From Aegilops tauschii subsp. strangulata (lineage: Eukaryota; Streptophyta; Magnoliopsida; Poales; Poaceae): a stretch of DNA of 64,000 nt. The translations under genes were made by a program, and so were the position numbers. This document shows, one piece after another, positions 34,089-46,204 of this stretch. The notes under the pieces were generated by a model. It was given only the letters and a program-made list of their open reading frames with translations. It was not told where the DNA came from and did no database searches. The stretch spans positions 370,681,054 to 370,745,053 of the forward strand of contig NC_053041.3 in assembly GCF_002575655.3 (NCBI RefSeq). The letters run 5' to 3'. The stretch's first letter is position 1. Each line of letters begins with the position of its first letter.

Positions 34089-34818
34089 GCCTGGCACTGA
34101 ACTGTTCTCGCTAATGCGCTGTCCTGTAACAAAACATGATGCATGTCCTATGTTTAGACATCATTTTATTTATTCTTGTGTCGAACTGATGTTCTTGCTT
34201 AATCTTAATTGCGTGTTTACCCCCTTAGAGATCACTCGTTAGTGTCCGTACGATTAGTCCCTATGCATGTTTTGGTTGCCTGTCGGTATTATATTTGCCG
34301 CAATTGTCGTAAGGGTGAGGCCCTTAGCATTCATCTTGGCATGGATGCGTCCCAAGAGGTTTTTCCTTGGTAGTTTTTGACGCAACCACTCATAATGCGA
34401 GCAGGCTTGGAATAGAACGAGGGTGCAGACAGAGATACTAGCAAGGTGCCATTACACGAAGGATTTCTTCGCACGAACACTCCGGTACTCAAGGGATAAG
34501 CAAACACGAAATGTTAAATTCATAAGAGAGCAAAGACTGCATGGACTTAGCTTTCGTCCTCTCTTCCTCCCATTCCTTTCAGCCACAAGTGCTTGCCGCG
34601 TTCGCATGCTTCGGGAGGGATGGACTCCTTGCACGTAGTTCTCTGGCTCCCGGCAGGGGCCGGTAAAAAATCATATGTATCTTGTAGGCGGCAGGACGCA
34701 GAGCAAGGTATGACCAGTTTCTCTCTCCTCCCCTCCATACTTTCTAGACAATCTGGCGGCGGCTGGCAGAAGAGTCATGCTAATGCGGACGGCCTTGCCG
34801 GAGTGCACTTGCTGGGCG
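34089..34818 (+). other. Non-coding spacer of the gypsy accessory region
   Basis: 730 bp downstream of the coiled-coil ORF, with the same CCGGCAGG/GCCGG-rich vocabulary as 29.8-30.5 kb. No open frame of note. It ends at a gypsy LTR inserted at 34819. Confidence 0.45.
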
Positions 34819-35646
34819 TGATAGGTCCATTTTGCATCATGATTTTATATTGATATTTATTGCATTATGGACTGTTATTACACATTATGGCACAATACTT
34901 ATGCCTTTTCTCTCTTATTTTACAAGGTTTACACAAAGAGGGAGAATGCCGACAGCTGGAATTCTGGACCGAAAGGGAGCAAATCTGAGAGACCTATTCT
35001 GCACAACTCCCAAAGTCCTGAAACTTCACGGAGAATTATTTTGGAATATATAAAAAATACTGGGCGCAGAAAGAACCTGAGGGGACCCACCAGGCAGCCA
35101 CAAGGGTGGGGGGCGCGCCCCCTACCTTGCCGCCAGCGTGGCAGGCCCCGGTGCCCATCTTTTGCTATATGAAGGGTTTTTACCTGGAAAAAATAAAGAG
35201 GAAGCTTTCGGGATGAAGCGCCGCCGTCTCGAGGCAAACTTGGGCAAAACCAATCTAGGGCTCCGGCGGAGCTGTTTTGCCGGGGAAACTTCCCTCCCGG
35301 AGGGGGAAATCAAAGCCAGATCGTCATCACCATAGATCCTCTCATCGAGAGGGAGCCAATCTCCATCAACATCTTCACCAGCACCATCTCTTCTCAAACC
35401 CTAGTTCATCTCTTGTATCCGATCTTTGTCTCAAAACCTCAGATTGGTACCTGTGGATTGCTAGTAGTGTTGATTACTCCTTGTACTTGATGCTAGTTGG
35501 TTTATTCGGTGGAAGATCATTTGTTCAGATCCTTAATGATAATTAATACTCCTCTGATTATCAACATGAATATGCTTTGTGAGTAGTTATGTTTGTTCCT
35601 GAGGACATGGGAGAAGTCTTGTTATAAGTAACCATGTGAATTTGGT
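34819..35646 (+). mobile_element. Gypsy-type LTR fragment
   Basis: Starts TGATAGGTCCATTTTGC after GGGCG (34814-34818, candidate target duplication) and continues with typical LTR features, including GGGGGGCGCGCCCCCT near 35107-35122. It is cut at 35646 by the left CACTA terminus. The rest of this LTR is not found to the right of the CACTA at 57701. Confidence 0.65.
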
Positions 35647-37262
35647 CACTACAAAAAACGACACATCCATGACAGTTTGGGCCAAATGAAATTGTTTTTT
35701 GTCATGCTTATGATACTTCTATGATGCTAATTGTGAAAAAACCCGGTGTCATCATAGATGTGGTGGGATCCTACTTCTATGACAAAAAATCATGACAGAT
35801 AATGGGCTTTTCGTCCTGGGCGGGCTGGAGACGTAGCTGCATGACATTCTTTGGGCCGTCCATGACAGAAAAAACCGTGGTAGAAGCGAGGGCGAGGAAA
35901 ATATCGGGGAGTTCACGGTTACGGTGGGTGGTCGGGGCCGAGCGATGCACGGAGGGATTGCGCGTTTCTCTCATACACGTACGCGCATGGGTGCGAGGCA
36001 TTGGGCTCTAACTGAACCCGAGCAAGGCGTTCGCCTACTGAACCAAGGCGATTGCACTTGCTACGCATTAGTGAACTCGAGCGATCGATCGATCCCTGGC
36101 TGTTAACTGAACTCGATCGAGCAATTCCTTCTCCACTGCTGCTAACTGAAGCCGATCGAACCTGCTACCTCTTGATGAACATTGAGTGTTGTTGGGGGTT
36201 GGATGAACAGTTCCCGGTGGGAGTTGGATGAACAGGACCCCGTGGTAGGAGAGGCCGTTGCCGCTGGATGAACAGGACCCCGATCGAGCCGGTTGGGGGT
36301 GGATGAACAGGACCCATGGAGAGCTGGTTGAACAGTAGCCGGTGGAGGGCTGAATGAACAGTAGCCCGTGGAGGGCTGGTTGAACAGTAGTCGGTGGAGG
36401 CTGGATGAAGAGGAGCCCGTGGATGAATAGTAGCTGGTGGAGGCAGGAGGGAGACGCCGTAGATGAACAGTCGCAGGTGGAGGCTGGAGGAGGTCGACGG
36501 TGGATGAACAGTAGCCCATGGAGGCTGGAGCGGGGCAGTGGACGATGAATGAATAGTAGCCCGTGGAGTCCCGTTTTGCGGTATGCCACACCCCTCCCGA
36601 TGAACAGGATCCCCATTTCGACTGTAGGAAGTCGAAGAGAAGTCTGTTTCCTCCGTTTTGTGGTACACCACACCCCTCCCGATCAACAGGACCCCGTTTC
36701 GACCATAGGAGGTCAAAGAGAAGTCCGTTTCCTCCGTTTTGCGGTACGCCAGACCCCTCCTGGTCAACAGGATCCTGTTTCGACCGTAGGCGGTCGAAGA
36801 GAAGGCCGTTTCCTTCATTCTGCGGTACGCCAGGCCTCGTTTCGGTGTTCCGTCCAAGCCGGTTGGCTCTCGATGAACATGACGCATTCCGTTGCCTCCC
36901 GATGAACATGACGCAGTTTCTCCATTCCGACCCAGCCGGTTGGCTACCGATGAACAAGACGCCGTCGCTGTACGTGTTCGAAACCCCGCCCATATGTACG
37001 TACGTAGCCGTATTTACTTTCTTGCTGCGTGGTTGTATGTACATGTACACGATATAGAAGGGACTGGGTGACATGCTACGTCTGCGCCTCTACTACGACA
37101 CGTGCCGCTCCTTACTCGGTCACGGTTCATCGCTGCAGAGAGACCGACCGACCAGTATGTACGTACACGTTCAAGACCAGATAGACAACCCTACGTACGG
37201 TTTGATCGGGTGGGTCCCAGGTGTCAGGGAGGATAAGGAGGCACTTCCTTGCATGTGAAGAT
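35647..37262 (+). repeat. Left long inverted terminal region of the CACTA element
   Basis: After about 500 bp of terminal sequence come some 18 short motifs of the type GATGAACAG(TAGCC/GACCCC), from 36178 to 36960. The region continues to about 37262 and is mirrored at 56029-57700. Long minus-strand open frames here (up to 310 codons, Ser/Pro/Cys-rich) are by-products of the repeat. Confidence 0.9.
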
Positions 37263-37480
37263 ATAGCTGATGGGTCCCAGCTGTCAGGGGGAAGAATCAT
37301 TTTTTTTGTAATATGGACACACTTCCTTGCGTGCGAAGATGTAGCTGGTGGGTCCCAGCTGTCAGTGGCAGGAATAAGGAGGCACTTCCTTCCGTGCGAA
37401 GATATACGTGGTGGGTCCTAGCTTCCAGGGGGAGGAATACTTTTATTTTCACGTAATAAGGAGGCGGTTGCATGCGTGCG
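37205..37480 (+). repeat. Tandem repeat at the inner edge of the left terminal region
   Basis: Three to four imperfect copies, 65-80 bp apart, of a unit containing CACTTCCTTGCGTGCGAAG and GGTGGGTCCCAGCTGTCAG. The mirrored right terminal region has only one copy, at about 56030-56085. Confidence 0.8.
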
Positions 37481-39988
37481 TCCATGGACCTGGTGCATCC
37501 CCACTATTAGCCTCTCCATGTACAGTCCTCTTCCGATGACTCTCGTTTGTTGACCACGTTGACCACGCCGCGCCGAGCGTATCCAAGGTGGTGGATGACG
37601 GCGAGGCCCCGGATAGCAATGAGCCGGAGGTGGGAAGACGAGGGAGTGGAGTCGCAGATAGAGAGGTTTGCGAGGGTTAACGGATTCTGGTGCGATGTGG
37701 TTCAGCAGTCGGTGGAGAAGAACAGGAGGTGTGGAGGGGGTGGAGGGATGGCCTAGCCGGCGGTGGGGTAGCGCTTCGTAGTGAAGCATGCTAAGCAGAG
37801 CTACTAGCAGCAGGAGGTAGGAGCAGGTGGTCCCGGCAGCGCTGGAGGAAGAAGATGAGAGATTGAAGATGGATGCCGGTCGTTGGATGTAAATCCAACG
37901 GCTATCGATGTCAGAATCATTTGTTGACTAAGTTGACAACGACTTGCGTTGGCTTCGACCTATTGGCCCACATTTCAGCCTCCAAAAATGTGGCACATAT
38001 TCAACCCATTTTTTCAGAATTTACAGTCCATTTGGTCTTTTTTTGAGAATTACAGTCAATTTGCTAGGTTGGGTTAACAAATAATGTAGCGTTCATGTGG
38101 CCCATTTTTTAAAAACTACATCCCATTTTCACTTTATCGAAATACACGAATTTGCTGGGCTGGTTGAACAAATAATGTAGCGTCCATGTGGCCCATTTAT
38201 TTTTTTCCTAAAAAATTACAACTCATTTGCACTTTCTCGAAATACACAATTTTGTTGGACTGGTTCTAATTGTAATGTTGGGCTGGGCGCAACAATGTTA
38301 TAAAAAAATAAACAGGGGCTGAGCATTTTGTTATAAATATATTTAAATAATAAGTACTTTATTATTACATTGGTCCTTAAATCTTATGCAGCTTTTGTAC
38401 ACAATCACTAGGATTTTCGTTGCCTTAATGTAAAAAAATCCAGGATTTTATTGTTAAAAATTATTTTTATAAGTTAATAAGACGTGGGATATCATTTTCT
38501 TATATATGTAAGCATCTGTTAAATATATGATGACAATAACAATAATATATAATAACATATAAAATAATATAAATATATATAATATAGTTAGAAGGGAAAC
38601 ATAAGTTGGACCTGGCGTTCCTATTCTTATAGAGAAAAATAGAACAAACTTCTGCTTTCCTTCAAAAAATACATAAGTTGGGCTACAGATGTTTCAGTAA
38701 AAATAAAACCTAGGATGGGAGGTCCATAGGCCGGGTCCATATATGACGGCCCCCAAGAAAATACAAACCAGCATGTCGTGGGTTGTGCATGTTAAAAAAA
38801 AGCCTAGACGGGGCAACCCACAACCCAGCTGATACTTGCTGGCCCACTCATAATAAATGATACCTGCCAATTCCCCGGCTTTGTTGTAAATTTATTTCCT
38901 TTAGTAACTACGTTGAAGCACCTAAAAAATGTAACTATGTTGACAAACCCGTGGGCCCCAACGTCAGTATAGCATTAGGAGGAAGTATTTTTTCAATGAG
39001 GCACTTGCTTGTGTATGGCCATAAACCTGGTGGGTCCCGACTGTCTGCCTCTCCATGTATAGTCCTCTCCAGATTCCTCTCATTTGTTCAGCATGTTCAC
39101 AACGACAGACAGCGGCACCACGGTGAGCGCACAAAGGTGGAGGACGAGAACAGACCGGAGCCGGGGAAAGCATGCTACAGTAATGGTAGATGTTGTGCCT
39201 TATTTCTATCGAAACTACTGAACTAGCCGAGTGGCTAAGTGACACTACCCGACCGTCGATTCCACCTGATGCAGTGAAAATATCTCCAATTTTTTTACCT
39301 CTGCCATTATTGACATGTGGGTCCCCATTGTCATCTACGCACACCACATCGAACACTTGCCAAAACTTCGTCCCTCGTTTTCTCTGTTTTTTGCACACTC
39401 GACATTGTGTGGGCATTTTGAAAATAGCATATCTTTTTGACTGTGCATCATATGAAGATGTGCTATGCATGAGTGTTGATCAGCATGATGTTAACTGGCT
39501 GGTAGTTCCATTTTCGACCATGAATAAAACTTCCAACATGATGTAATCCTTGTTTGAAAAGGGCGTGTTAATATAAATGCTCTGCCTCTAAAACTTGTAG
39601 TTTCTTATCTAAATTTGAAACTTGCAGTCTCTTCTCTGAGAATCACATTGTGTGCACTTTTATATGAAACTACATTTTTTAAGTGCTAAAAATAGATCTC
39701 TAGAATTCATAAAATACTTCATATGCTCAATACTGCAAATCTGAATTTCAAAAGACATTCAGATCTGAAAGTACTCTCAAAATACACAACACAAAAGACA
39801 ATTCACAACTTGCAAATACTGACAACCCTAAGCTCCTCCTGACAATTCACAACCTGCCCGACTATTGGGTTGGGGGGGGCAGTCCCCTCCTATTCCTCAG
39901 CCGTAGACAGCCGCCCCGTGAGACGATGTGAACGGCGAGGGAGAGGATGGCGGGGAAGCGTCGTCAGGCCAACTGCTTTTCTCCTCTT
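37481..39988. other. Internal non-coding part of the large CACTA element (left)
   Basis: AT-rich sequence with no supportable gene. It holds a two-copy repeat at 38061-38252. A segment at 37482-37560 (CTCTCCATGTACAGTCCTCT) recurs in diverged form at 39019-39100. There is an A/T-rich run at 38.5-38.6 kb. Confidence 0.5.
38061..38252 (+). repeat. Two-copy direct repeat, about 95-100 bp
   Basis: Both units read AACAAATAATGTAGCG(T/C)TCATGTGGCCCAT.. and end in TCGAAATACAC. They adjoin at about 38150; a third copy starts and breaks off after 38252. Confidence 0.8.
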
Positions 39989-40381
39989 TCAGTTGGGTTC
40001 GGTCGACGAAGACTCCATCGGCTCGCTCTGGCACAACACCCTCACAAACGGCACCCTATAGATGCTCGATCCTTCAATCTCTGGTGGATGCTCCATCTTG
40101 GATCGATACTCCCACCACCGCTGCCTCACGATCGGATTCGGTGAATCTGTTTGCTCCATGGCCCAGAGGAGCAGCTCTATGTACTCCCATGCGACTCCCT
40201 TCGGGAGTATCGCCGCCTTTTTGCTCTGTTGTAGATATTTGGCCATGGATATCGCCGCTAGTTGGTCCTTGTTGTCAAACCAAGATTGTATCTCCAACAT
40301 CCTATCTAGCTTCACAGGGTCTCCGTCTGCGATCCTCACGTATCCCTTGTACTCCTCCATTGATCTACTTCTCCACAGCAT
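39989..40381 (-). CDS. Small gene of unknown function, left copy of a head-to-head pair
   Basis: The open frame is 130 codons from the ATG at 40381; an inner ATG at 40360 is equally possible. It has no signal peptide and is rich in charged and aromatic residues. Segments include EYKGYVRIADGDPVKL, LLLWAMEQTDSPNP, RQRWWEYRSKMEHPPE and YRVPFVRVLCQSEP. It matches the right-hand copy (50811-51287) in order and content (AMEQTDSP, RRWWAYRSKVDHPED, YGVPFMRVQSQLEP). The upstream leader is a minisatellite. I do not recognise the family. Conservation of Trp/Tyr/Arg positions between the two diverged copies suggests that both were once coding. Its leader was later interrupted by a copia element at 40584/40585. 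Confidence 0.5.
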   Translation of the reverse strand: MLWRSRSMEEYKGYVRIADGDPVKLDRMLEIQSWFDNKDQLAAISMAKYLQQSKKAAILPKGVAWEYIELLLWAMEQTDSPNPIVRQRWWEYRSKMEHPPEIEGSSIYRVPFVRVLCQSEPMESSSTEPN

Positions 40382-40384
40382 CTT

Positions 40385-40584
40385 CACTCGCGGGCGGTGG
40401 TTTTTGAATGGAAGAGGAGAGGAGCGGCGCTGGTTTTGGATTAGAACGGGAGAGGAGCGGCGCTGGTTTTCGATTTGAACAGGAGAGGAGGGGCGGTGGT
40501 TTTGAAATGGAAGAGGAGAGGAGCAGCACTGGATTTGGATTGGAACAGGAGAGGAGCGGCAGTGGTTTAAGAGGAGAGGAGCGG
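40385..40584 (-). repeat. Minisatellite leader of the left gene copy
   Basis: About six imperfect units of 30-36 bp. On the plus strand each contains GGAGAGGAGCGGCGCTGGTT and a TTTGGATT/TTTGAAAT-like remainder, so the gene's own strand is pyrimidine-rich. The copia insertion at 40585 lies inside this array and the last unit continues at 50159. Confidence 0.85.
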
Positions 40585-42212
40585 TGAAAGTGCAACTAAT
40601 CCCTGAGTGGTTTTGGTAATTCATAACAGCAGATAGCTCATTGAACTAATATCCTTTCAAGATGATTATTTCAAAAAGTTCAATAATTGGCATGACATGG
40701 ACTAGAGATGTGGACCCCTCAAAATGCTAAGGACAAATATTGGCAAAAGCTCAAGACTCTTCATTTCTATTTTAGTGATCCAAGATCACATTGAGTCCAT
40801 AGGAAAGCCAATACTATTAAAAGGGGATGAGGTGTTGCTTAATGGTCTACTTGCTCAAAATGCTTAGTGATATGCTCCAAAGCCCTCAACCACTTTCTCA
40901 AATCCAAATATGCCCTAAACCTAAAGTCAAACTCGGCCCCACCGATTTGATTCATCCGGCGCCACCGAGTTCACTTGACATAGCCATAGCTAGAAACCCT
41001 AATCAGTTCGGTCTCACCGATAGGGATCTCGGGCTCACCGAGATGGGATTGCAAACTCTCTGTTTCCCTTCGTAACATTTCGGTCTCATCGAAATGAGCG
41101 ATCGGTCCCACCGAGTTCGCAGTGCAAACTCTCTGTTTCCTTTTTGTAATGTTTCGGTATCACCGAAAGGAGCGATCGGTCCCATCGAGTTTGCCTGACC
41201 AACTCTCTCTTAGCTTATTACTGAAATCGGTCTCACCGAGTTCACGTAATCGGTCAAACCGAGATGAGGTTTTGCCCTAACCCTAGCTCATCGGTCTCAC
41301 CGAGTTGATCTTGTTGGTCCCACCAAAAAGCCTAACGTTCACATTTTAAACTAAATTGGTCTCACCGAGTTCATATATTCGGTCTAACCGAGTTGGCTCA
41401 ATTGTGTGTAACAGTTAGATTTTGTGTGGAGGCTATATATACCCCTCCACCCTCCTCTCCATCAATGAGAGAGCCATCAGAACGTACCTACACTTCCAGC
41501 ATTCATTTTCTGAGAGAGAACCACCTACTCATGTGTTGAGACCAAGACATTCCAATCCAACCGCAAGAATCTTGATCTCTAGCCTTCCCCAAGTTGCTTT
41601 CCACTCAAATCATCTTTCCACCATAGCCCAAATCTGTGAGAGAGAGTTGAGTGTTGGGGAGACTATCATTTGAAGCACAAGAGCAAGGAGTTCATCATCA
41701 ACACACCATATATTACCTTTTGGAGAGTGGTGTCTCCTAGATTGGTTAGGTGTCACTTGGGAGCCTTCGTCAAGATTGTGGATTTGAACCAAGGAGTTTG
41801 TAAGGGCAAGGAGATCGAAGATCTACCCAAGTGAGGCAAGTCCTTTGTGGGTGATGGCCATGGTGGGATAGACAAGGTTGCTTCTTCGTGGATCCTTCGT
41901 GGACTCGCGCAACCGTTACCCTTCGTGTGTTGAAGTCTCCATCAACATGGATGTACGATAGCACCACCTATCGGAACCACGCCAAAAATCTCCGTGTCTA
42001 CATTGTATTTGCCTTTCCAAACCCCTCCCTTTACCTTCATATGCAGTGTTTTACATTCCGCTGCTATACTCTTAGAATTGCATGCGTAGGTTGATTGCTT
42101 GACTTGTGCTAAGCTGTTAAAATCTGCCAAGACTTAAAATTGGGAAAAGGCTAGAATTTTATTTGGTCAAGTAGTCTAATCACCCCCCTCTAGACCTACT
42201 TTCGATCCTACA
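40585..42212 (+). repeat. 5' LTR of the SIRE-like element
   Basis: 1628 bp with TGAAAG..CTACA ends. It has many TCGGTCTCACCGAGTT-type short repeats between 40930 and 41400, and a TATATATA box at about 41434. Confidence 0.92.
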
Positions 42213-42214
42213 AG

Positions 42215-42226
42215 TGGTATCAGAGC
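42215..42226 (+). other. Primer binding site of the SIRE-like element
   Basis: TGGTATCAGAGC, the exact tRNA-iMet primer site used by copia elements, two bases after the 5' LTR. Confidence 0.92.
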
Positions 42227-42296
42227 TTTGGTTTCCATTTGCCTTGATTTCCATAGCTTTGGTGATCATACCCTTGGTTTCACAACCTAGGAGAGT

Positions 42297-43361
42297 ATGG
42301 CGTCTAGCGAGGGAAATTACCACCGTAGAGGTCCTTACTTTGATGGCACTAATTTTGCTAGTTGGAAGCATAAGATGAAAATGCATATTCTTGGACGTAA
42401 CCCCGCTATTTGGGCTATTGTGTGTATTGGCTTGCAAGGTGAATTCTTCGATGGAAGAGAACCGAATCATGAAGCAACCGCAGAAGAATTGAAGATGTTG
42501 CAATACAATGCTCAAGCTTGCGATATCCTCTTCAACGGATTGTGCCCCGAAGAATTCAACAAAATCAGTCTCCTTGAGAATGCAAAGGAAATTTGGGATA
42601 CTTTGATTGATATGCACGAAGGTACCGAGTCCATCAAGGAATCCAAATTGGATGTGCTTCAAAGTCAACTTGACAAGTTCAAAATGAAGGATGGTGAAGG
42701 TGTCGCTGAAATGTACTCTAGGCTTGCTCTCTTCACAGATGAGATTGCTGGCTTAGGAAGTGAAGCGATGACCGACAAATTCATCATCAAGAAGATCCTA
42801 AGAGCCTTGGATGGAAAATATGATACTATTTGCACCTTGATCCAAATGATGCCCAACTACAAAGATCTCAAGCCAACGGAAGTCATTGGTAGAATTGTTG
42901 CTCATGAGATGTCACTCAAGGATATGGAAGAGCTTCACAACAAGTCTAGTGGTGCTTACAAAGCTTCATGTGATGCCCCTACATCATCAAGTGAGAAACA
43001 AGTCTTCAATGAGGAATTAAGCCTAATGGGGAAGAACTTCAACAAGTTGTACAAGAGTAGAAGCAAAGAGAGAAGTCACAAGTCAAGGTCCTACAATGAC
43101 AAAAGATCTTCTAGTCATGATCGCAATTGCTACAATTATGGAAGACCCGGACACTACTCTAGTGAGTGTACGGCTCCCTACAAAAGAAGAGAAGACTCAC
43201 CTAAAAGGAGAAGCAAAAGAGAAGAATCACCACCAAGAGAAAGAAGGAGTAGAGATGATCGTTATGAACGAAGACCCTCTCGCAGAAGAAAGGATTCGGA
43301 AAGGAAGGACAAGTCATCAAAAGAGCTACACAAGACGAAGACATCAAGCTCATGTTGGTGA
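42297..43361 (+). CDS. SIRE-like gag
   Basis: 354 codons from the ATG at 42297. The N-terminal gag domain includes PYFDGTNFASWKHKMKMHI at about 13-31. A UBN2-type helical region covers about 65-215. A zinc-knuckle-like segment at 278-291 reads CYNYGRPGHYSSEC, where the second Cys of the CX2CX4HX4C pattern is Tyr, so the knuckle is probably non-functional. A very basic Arg/Ser/Lys tail follows. The reading frame shifts near 43300-43360, after which gag-like acidic and coiled-coil sequence continues in another frame. Confidence 0.88.
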   Translation: MASSEGNYHRRGPYFDGTNFASWKHKMKMHILGRNPAIWAIVCIGLQGEFFDGREPNHEATAEELKMLQYNAQACDILFNGLCPEEFNKISLLENAKEIWDTLIDMHEGTESIKESKLDVLQSQLDKFKMKDGEGVAEMYSRLALFTDEIAGLGSEAMTDKFIIKKILRALDGKYDTICTLIQMMPNYKDLKPTEVIGRIVAHEMSLKDMEELHNKSSGAYKASCDAPTSSSEKQVFNEELSLMGKNFNKLYKSRSKERSHKSRSYNDKRSSSHDRNCYNYGRPGHYSSECTAPYKRREDSPKRRSKREESPPRERRSRDDRYERRPSRRRKDSERKDKSSKELHKTKTSSSCW

Positions 43362-44478
43362 ATGGGTATCCGGCTCCGACTCCGACAACTACTCCGAGAG
43401 AAGCTATCACTCCGACTGTGAATATACTCAATATGAAGGTGTTGCCGATCTTGCACTTGTGTCATCCAACTCCTATGACATATTTGATTCACCAAATTAA
43501 GGGATTGGAATATGCTTCATGGCTAAAGGCCCCAAGGTATCACACCCCGAGTATGTTGATTTCAATAGTGATGAATATGATTTACTAGGTGTTGATGATT
43601 TACTTGTTGACAACGCTAGTGATGAAAACTATGATAAAATTGCTATTAATCATTCTAATCAAGATAAAACGAATGATGATGATAAGAAGGAGATTGAGCG
43701 TCTAACTAAAGAAATAAACACTCCTAAGTTAGCTCATGAAACTACCTTAGAGGATCATTGAGAGCTTTTAAAGACTCAGGAGAAGCTACGCTTTGAAAAG
43801 CTCAATCTAGAGCAAGAGCATGGGTTCTTAAAAGCAATCAATGATGATCTTCGTAAGAAAAGTTCTTCTTACATTGCCAAGCGTTTACTCTTGTCTACTT
43901 ACATGCCACAAGTAAAATCTAGCAACAAGAGCAAGAAAGATTCTTCTTCTAGTAGTAACAATAATCATGTTAAATCCAACATTGTTGCTTCTAGTAGTTC
44001 TCTTAATTCCACTAATGATTCTCTTAGCCAAGTTACACTTGATCAAGAAAACAGCTTATTGAAGAGAATTATAGAGAAAGGTGTTTACAAGAGCCTTGCC
44101 GGGAGTAAACAATTTGGGGAAATTGTACACGAAGGAAGGCACCGGAAGAATCAAGGTATTGGTTTTGAACGCTAGTTCAATGCAAATGGAGTTGAGTGGG
44201 AAGAAGATCAATACCCCAAGACGAAGTTTGTTCCTCAACAAGAGAAGTATGATCCCACTTATTTCAAGGGAACACAAGCTCAAGACGATCTTCCACCACA
44301 AGACCACAAGCTAAATGGCAAGGACAAGCTTCAAGAGGAGATTGATGCATTTGAAGAAGCTCCTAAGACCTTGGTCAACTGGGTTCCCAAGACTACATCA
44401 AGTTCTACTTCATCAAGTACGACTACAACTCCAAGGATTCCCATCAAGATGATGTGGATCCCGAAGAAGAAGAACTAG
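43362..44478 (+). pseudogene. Gag C-terminal extension of the SIRE-like element, broken
   Basis: Continues gag in a shifted frame: an acidic part (VSGSDSDNYSERSYHSDCEY, then SDEYDLLGVDDLLVDNASDE), a coiled-coil-like part and a Ser-rich part, ending in IPIKMMWIPKKKN and TAG at about 44476. Stops near 43500, 43759 and 44173 break it. In relatives the protease and the rest of pol would follow; here the sequence turns non-coding. Confidence 0.7.
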
Positions 44479-46204
44479 AGAGTTCTTGAGGGTGACTCTA
44501 CCAACATACTTCACTCATATTCATTTTGGCAAGGACAAGTGCCATCAACTTTCACATCTTGCACTAGTTCATGGAGCCACAAACCCTCTTGTTGGTAAGA
44601 CAAGGGACAAGGTAACCTAATGCTTTCATGGACAACATCATGTGTGAATTTCACTCTATGTCTATGGATATCCTTGTGTGTTCCTTGTGGGAATAACCCA
44701 TGTAGGTATTGAAAGTGCAACTCACTCCAATGGATTGCTCCAAATGATCTACATCAACATTGAGCATCTACATCTTCAACGCCTACATGAAGTCATCATC
44801 GACAAAATCCAAGGTTAGTTCATCCCTCTTAGGGGGGATATCACATCTAGGGGGGAGCTTTGCTCTAAGAATTGAGCTAAAGCAACTCTAACGGTGTGAA
44901 CACAACAATGCTTTATGTAAAAGTGGTAACCCCACTTGTGCTTAAACGATGAGTATGACCTACGATCAAATGTTCTCATTTGACTCCTCAGTCAATATAT
45001 ATATATAGATGATCTAGTCATCGCCAATTGCTTGATAGATGCTAGAGTGTTTGTGCATGCTTTGTCACATATTTTATTTGATATCTTATTGTGTGAGCAT
45101 GTTGGTTGCATACTTTTCCCATTCGAGGACATCCATTTGTTGCTTTGTTTGTTTGGCCTTTTATTTTTGCTAAATGGATGGACAAGAATGCCTAAGAACT
45201 CCCTCTAGCTATCTATGCTTTTCTCGTCTCAAACTCTATTCATGCTACATCACAAAGTTTGAACAACTCGAATTCGGACCATCCGGGTGAGGAGCACTCA
45301 GAGTCACCGATCCGTTAAGGGCTTAACTTCCAAAACCTCTTAGTGCATTTCGGTCTGAGTGATCCATCCCATTAGGTTATACCGAGTTCATTAAGTTGAT
45401 CTAGGTTTTAATCTTGGTGCAACCGGTTTGAACCCTTCGGTCACACCGAGTTGCAGCAACTGCTTGCGATTCTGCATCTCGGTGCCACCGAGTCGTTCTA
45501 CTCGGTCACACCGATAGAGTCTGGATATATATGCACAGGCTGAAAATTTGGAAATTCCTCCAAAAGCTTCGCCGCGCCTGTCCAGCTCTGCCGACTCGAG
45601 GTCTCCGGATTGTCTCCTCATCGCCCGCGACCTCCTGCAGCTGGTGTTCACCGCCATCAACGGGAATCCTCACCGCCATTGTCGTCGTAGCAGGTTCATC
45701 ACCAAGTTAGGGTATGAACTCATCTCTTTGTGCATTCCCTACTCCGATTCCTAGCAGAAAGATCAATGTCCATATTCTTGCCACGATTGAGACAACTCTA
45801 TCCACTGCAATCTCCGTTTTGATTCAAAAATTTAGGTTTAGGTTTCCACCGAACTCATCTCGGACCGACCGACATTAGGATTTCGGTCTCACCGATTTGG
45901 CTCAGGCCATAGCACAAGTATTTTTCGGTCTGACTGAAACATACTAATCGGTGTGACCGAGTCCATTTCTTTGTGAAACCCTAGCAACTCAGAGTCACCG
46001 AACTGCATCTCAGTCTGACCAATCTTGCATGTTTAGACTCCATAGCTGCTTCAGTGTCACCGAGTTGATAATATCGGTAGCTCTGAAATGCTTTCTGTAG
46101 AAAACTAAAACTAAGTTTCTGACTCATTTGTTTTGCAAAAAGGCTGTGCTTTGTGATACTTATCTACTCTATCTCAACCTATCTATTCACAGGGTTAGCT
46201 TTCA
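44479..46204 (+). other. Non-coding stretch where pol is expected in the SIRE-like element
   Basis: 1.7 kb without any pol motif. It holds a TA microsatellite at about 44996-45008, LTR-like TCGGTCACACCGAGTT phrases at 45.3-46.1 kb, and no open frame of note. Confidence 0.65.

Noticed and set aside
36178..36960. Regularly spaced short repeats that could suggest a CRISPR array
   Set aside because: Plant nuclear DNA; spacing is irregular, the motif varies, and the array is part of a transposon end.
36068..37074. Long Ser/Pro/Cys-rich minus-strand open frames (up to 310 codons)
   Set aside because: They are translations of the TGAACAG-type subterminal repeats, occur in several frames at once, and reappear mirrored in the right terminal region.
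39222..39240. tRNA D-arm-like string GCCGAGTGGCTAAG
   Set aside because: No acceptor, anticodon or T arm could be fitted around it.
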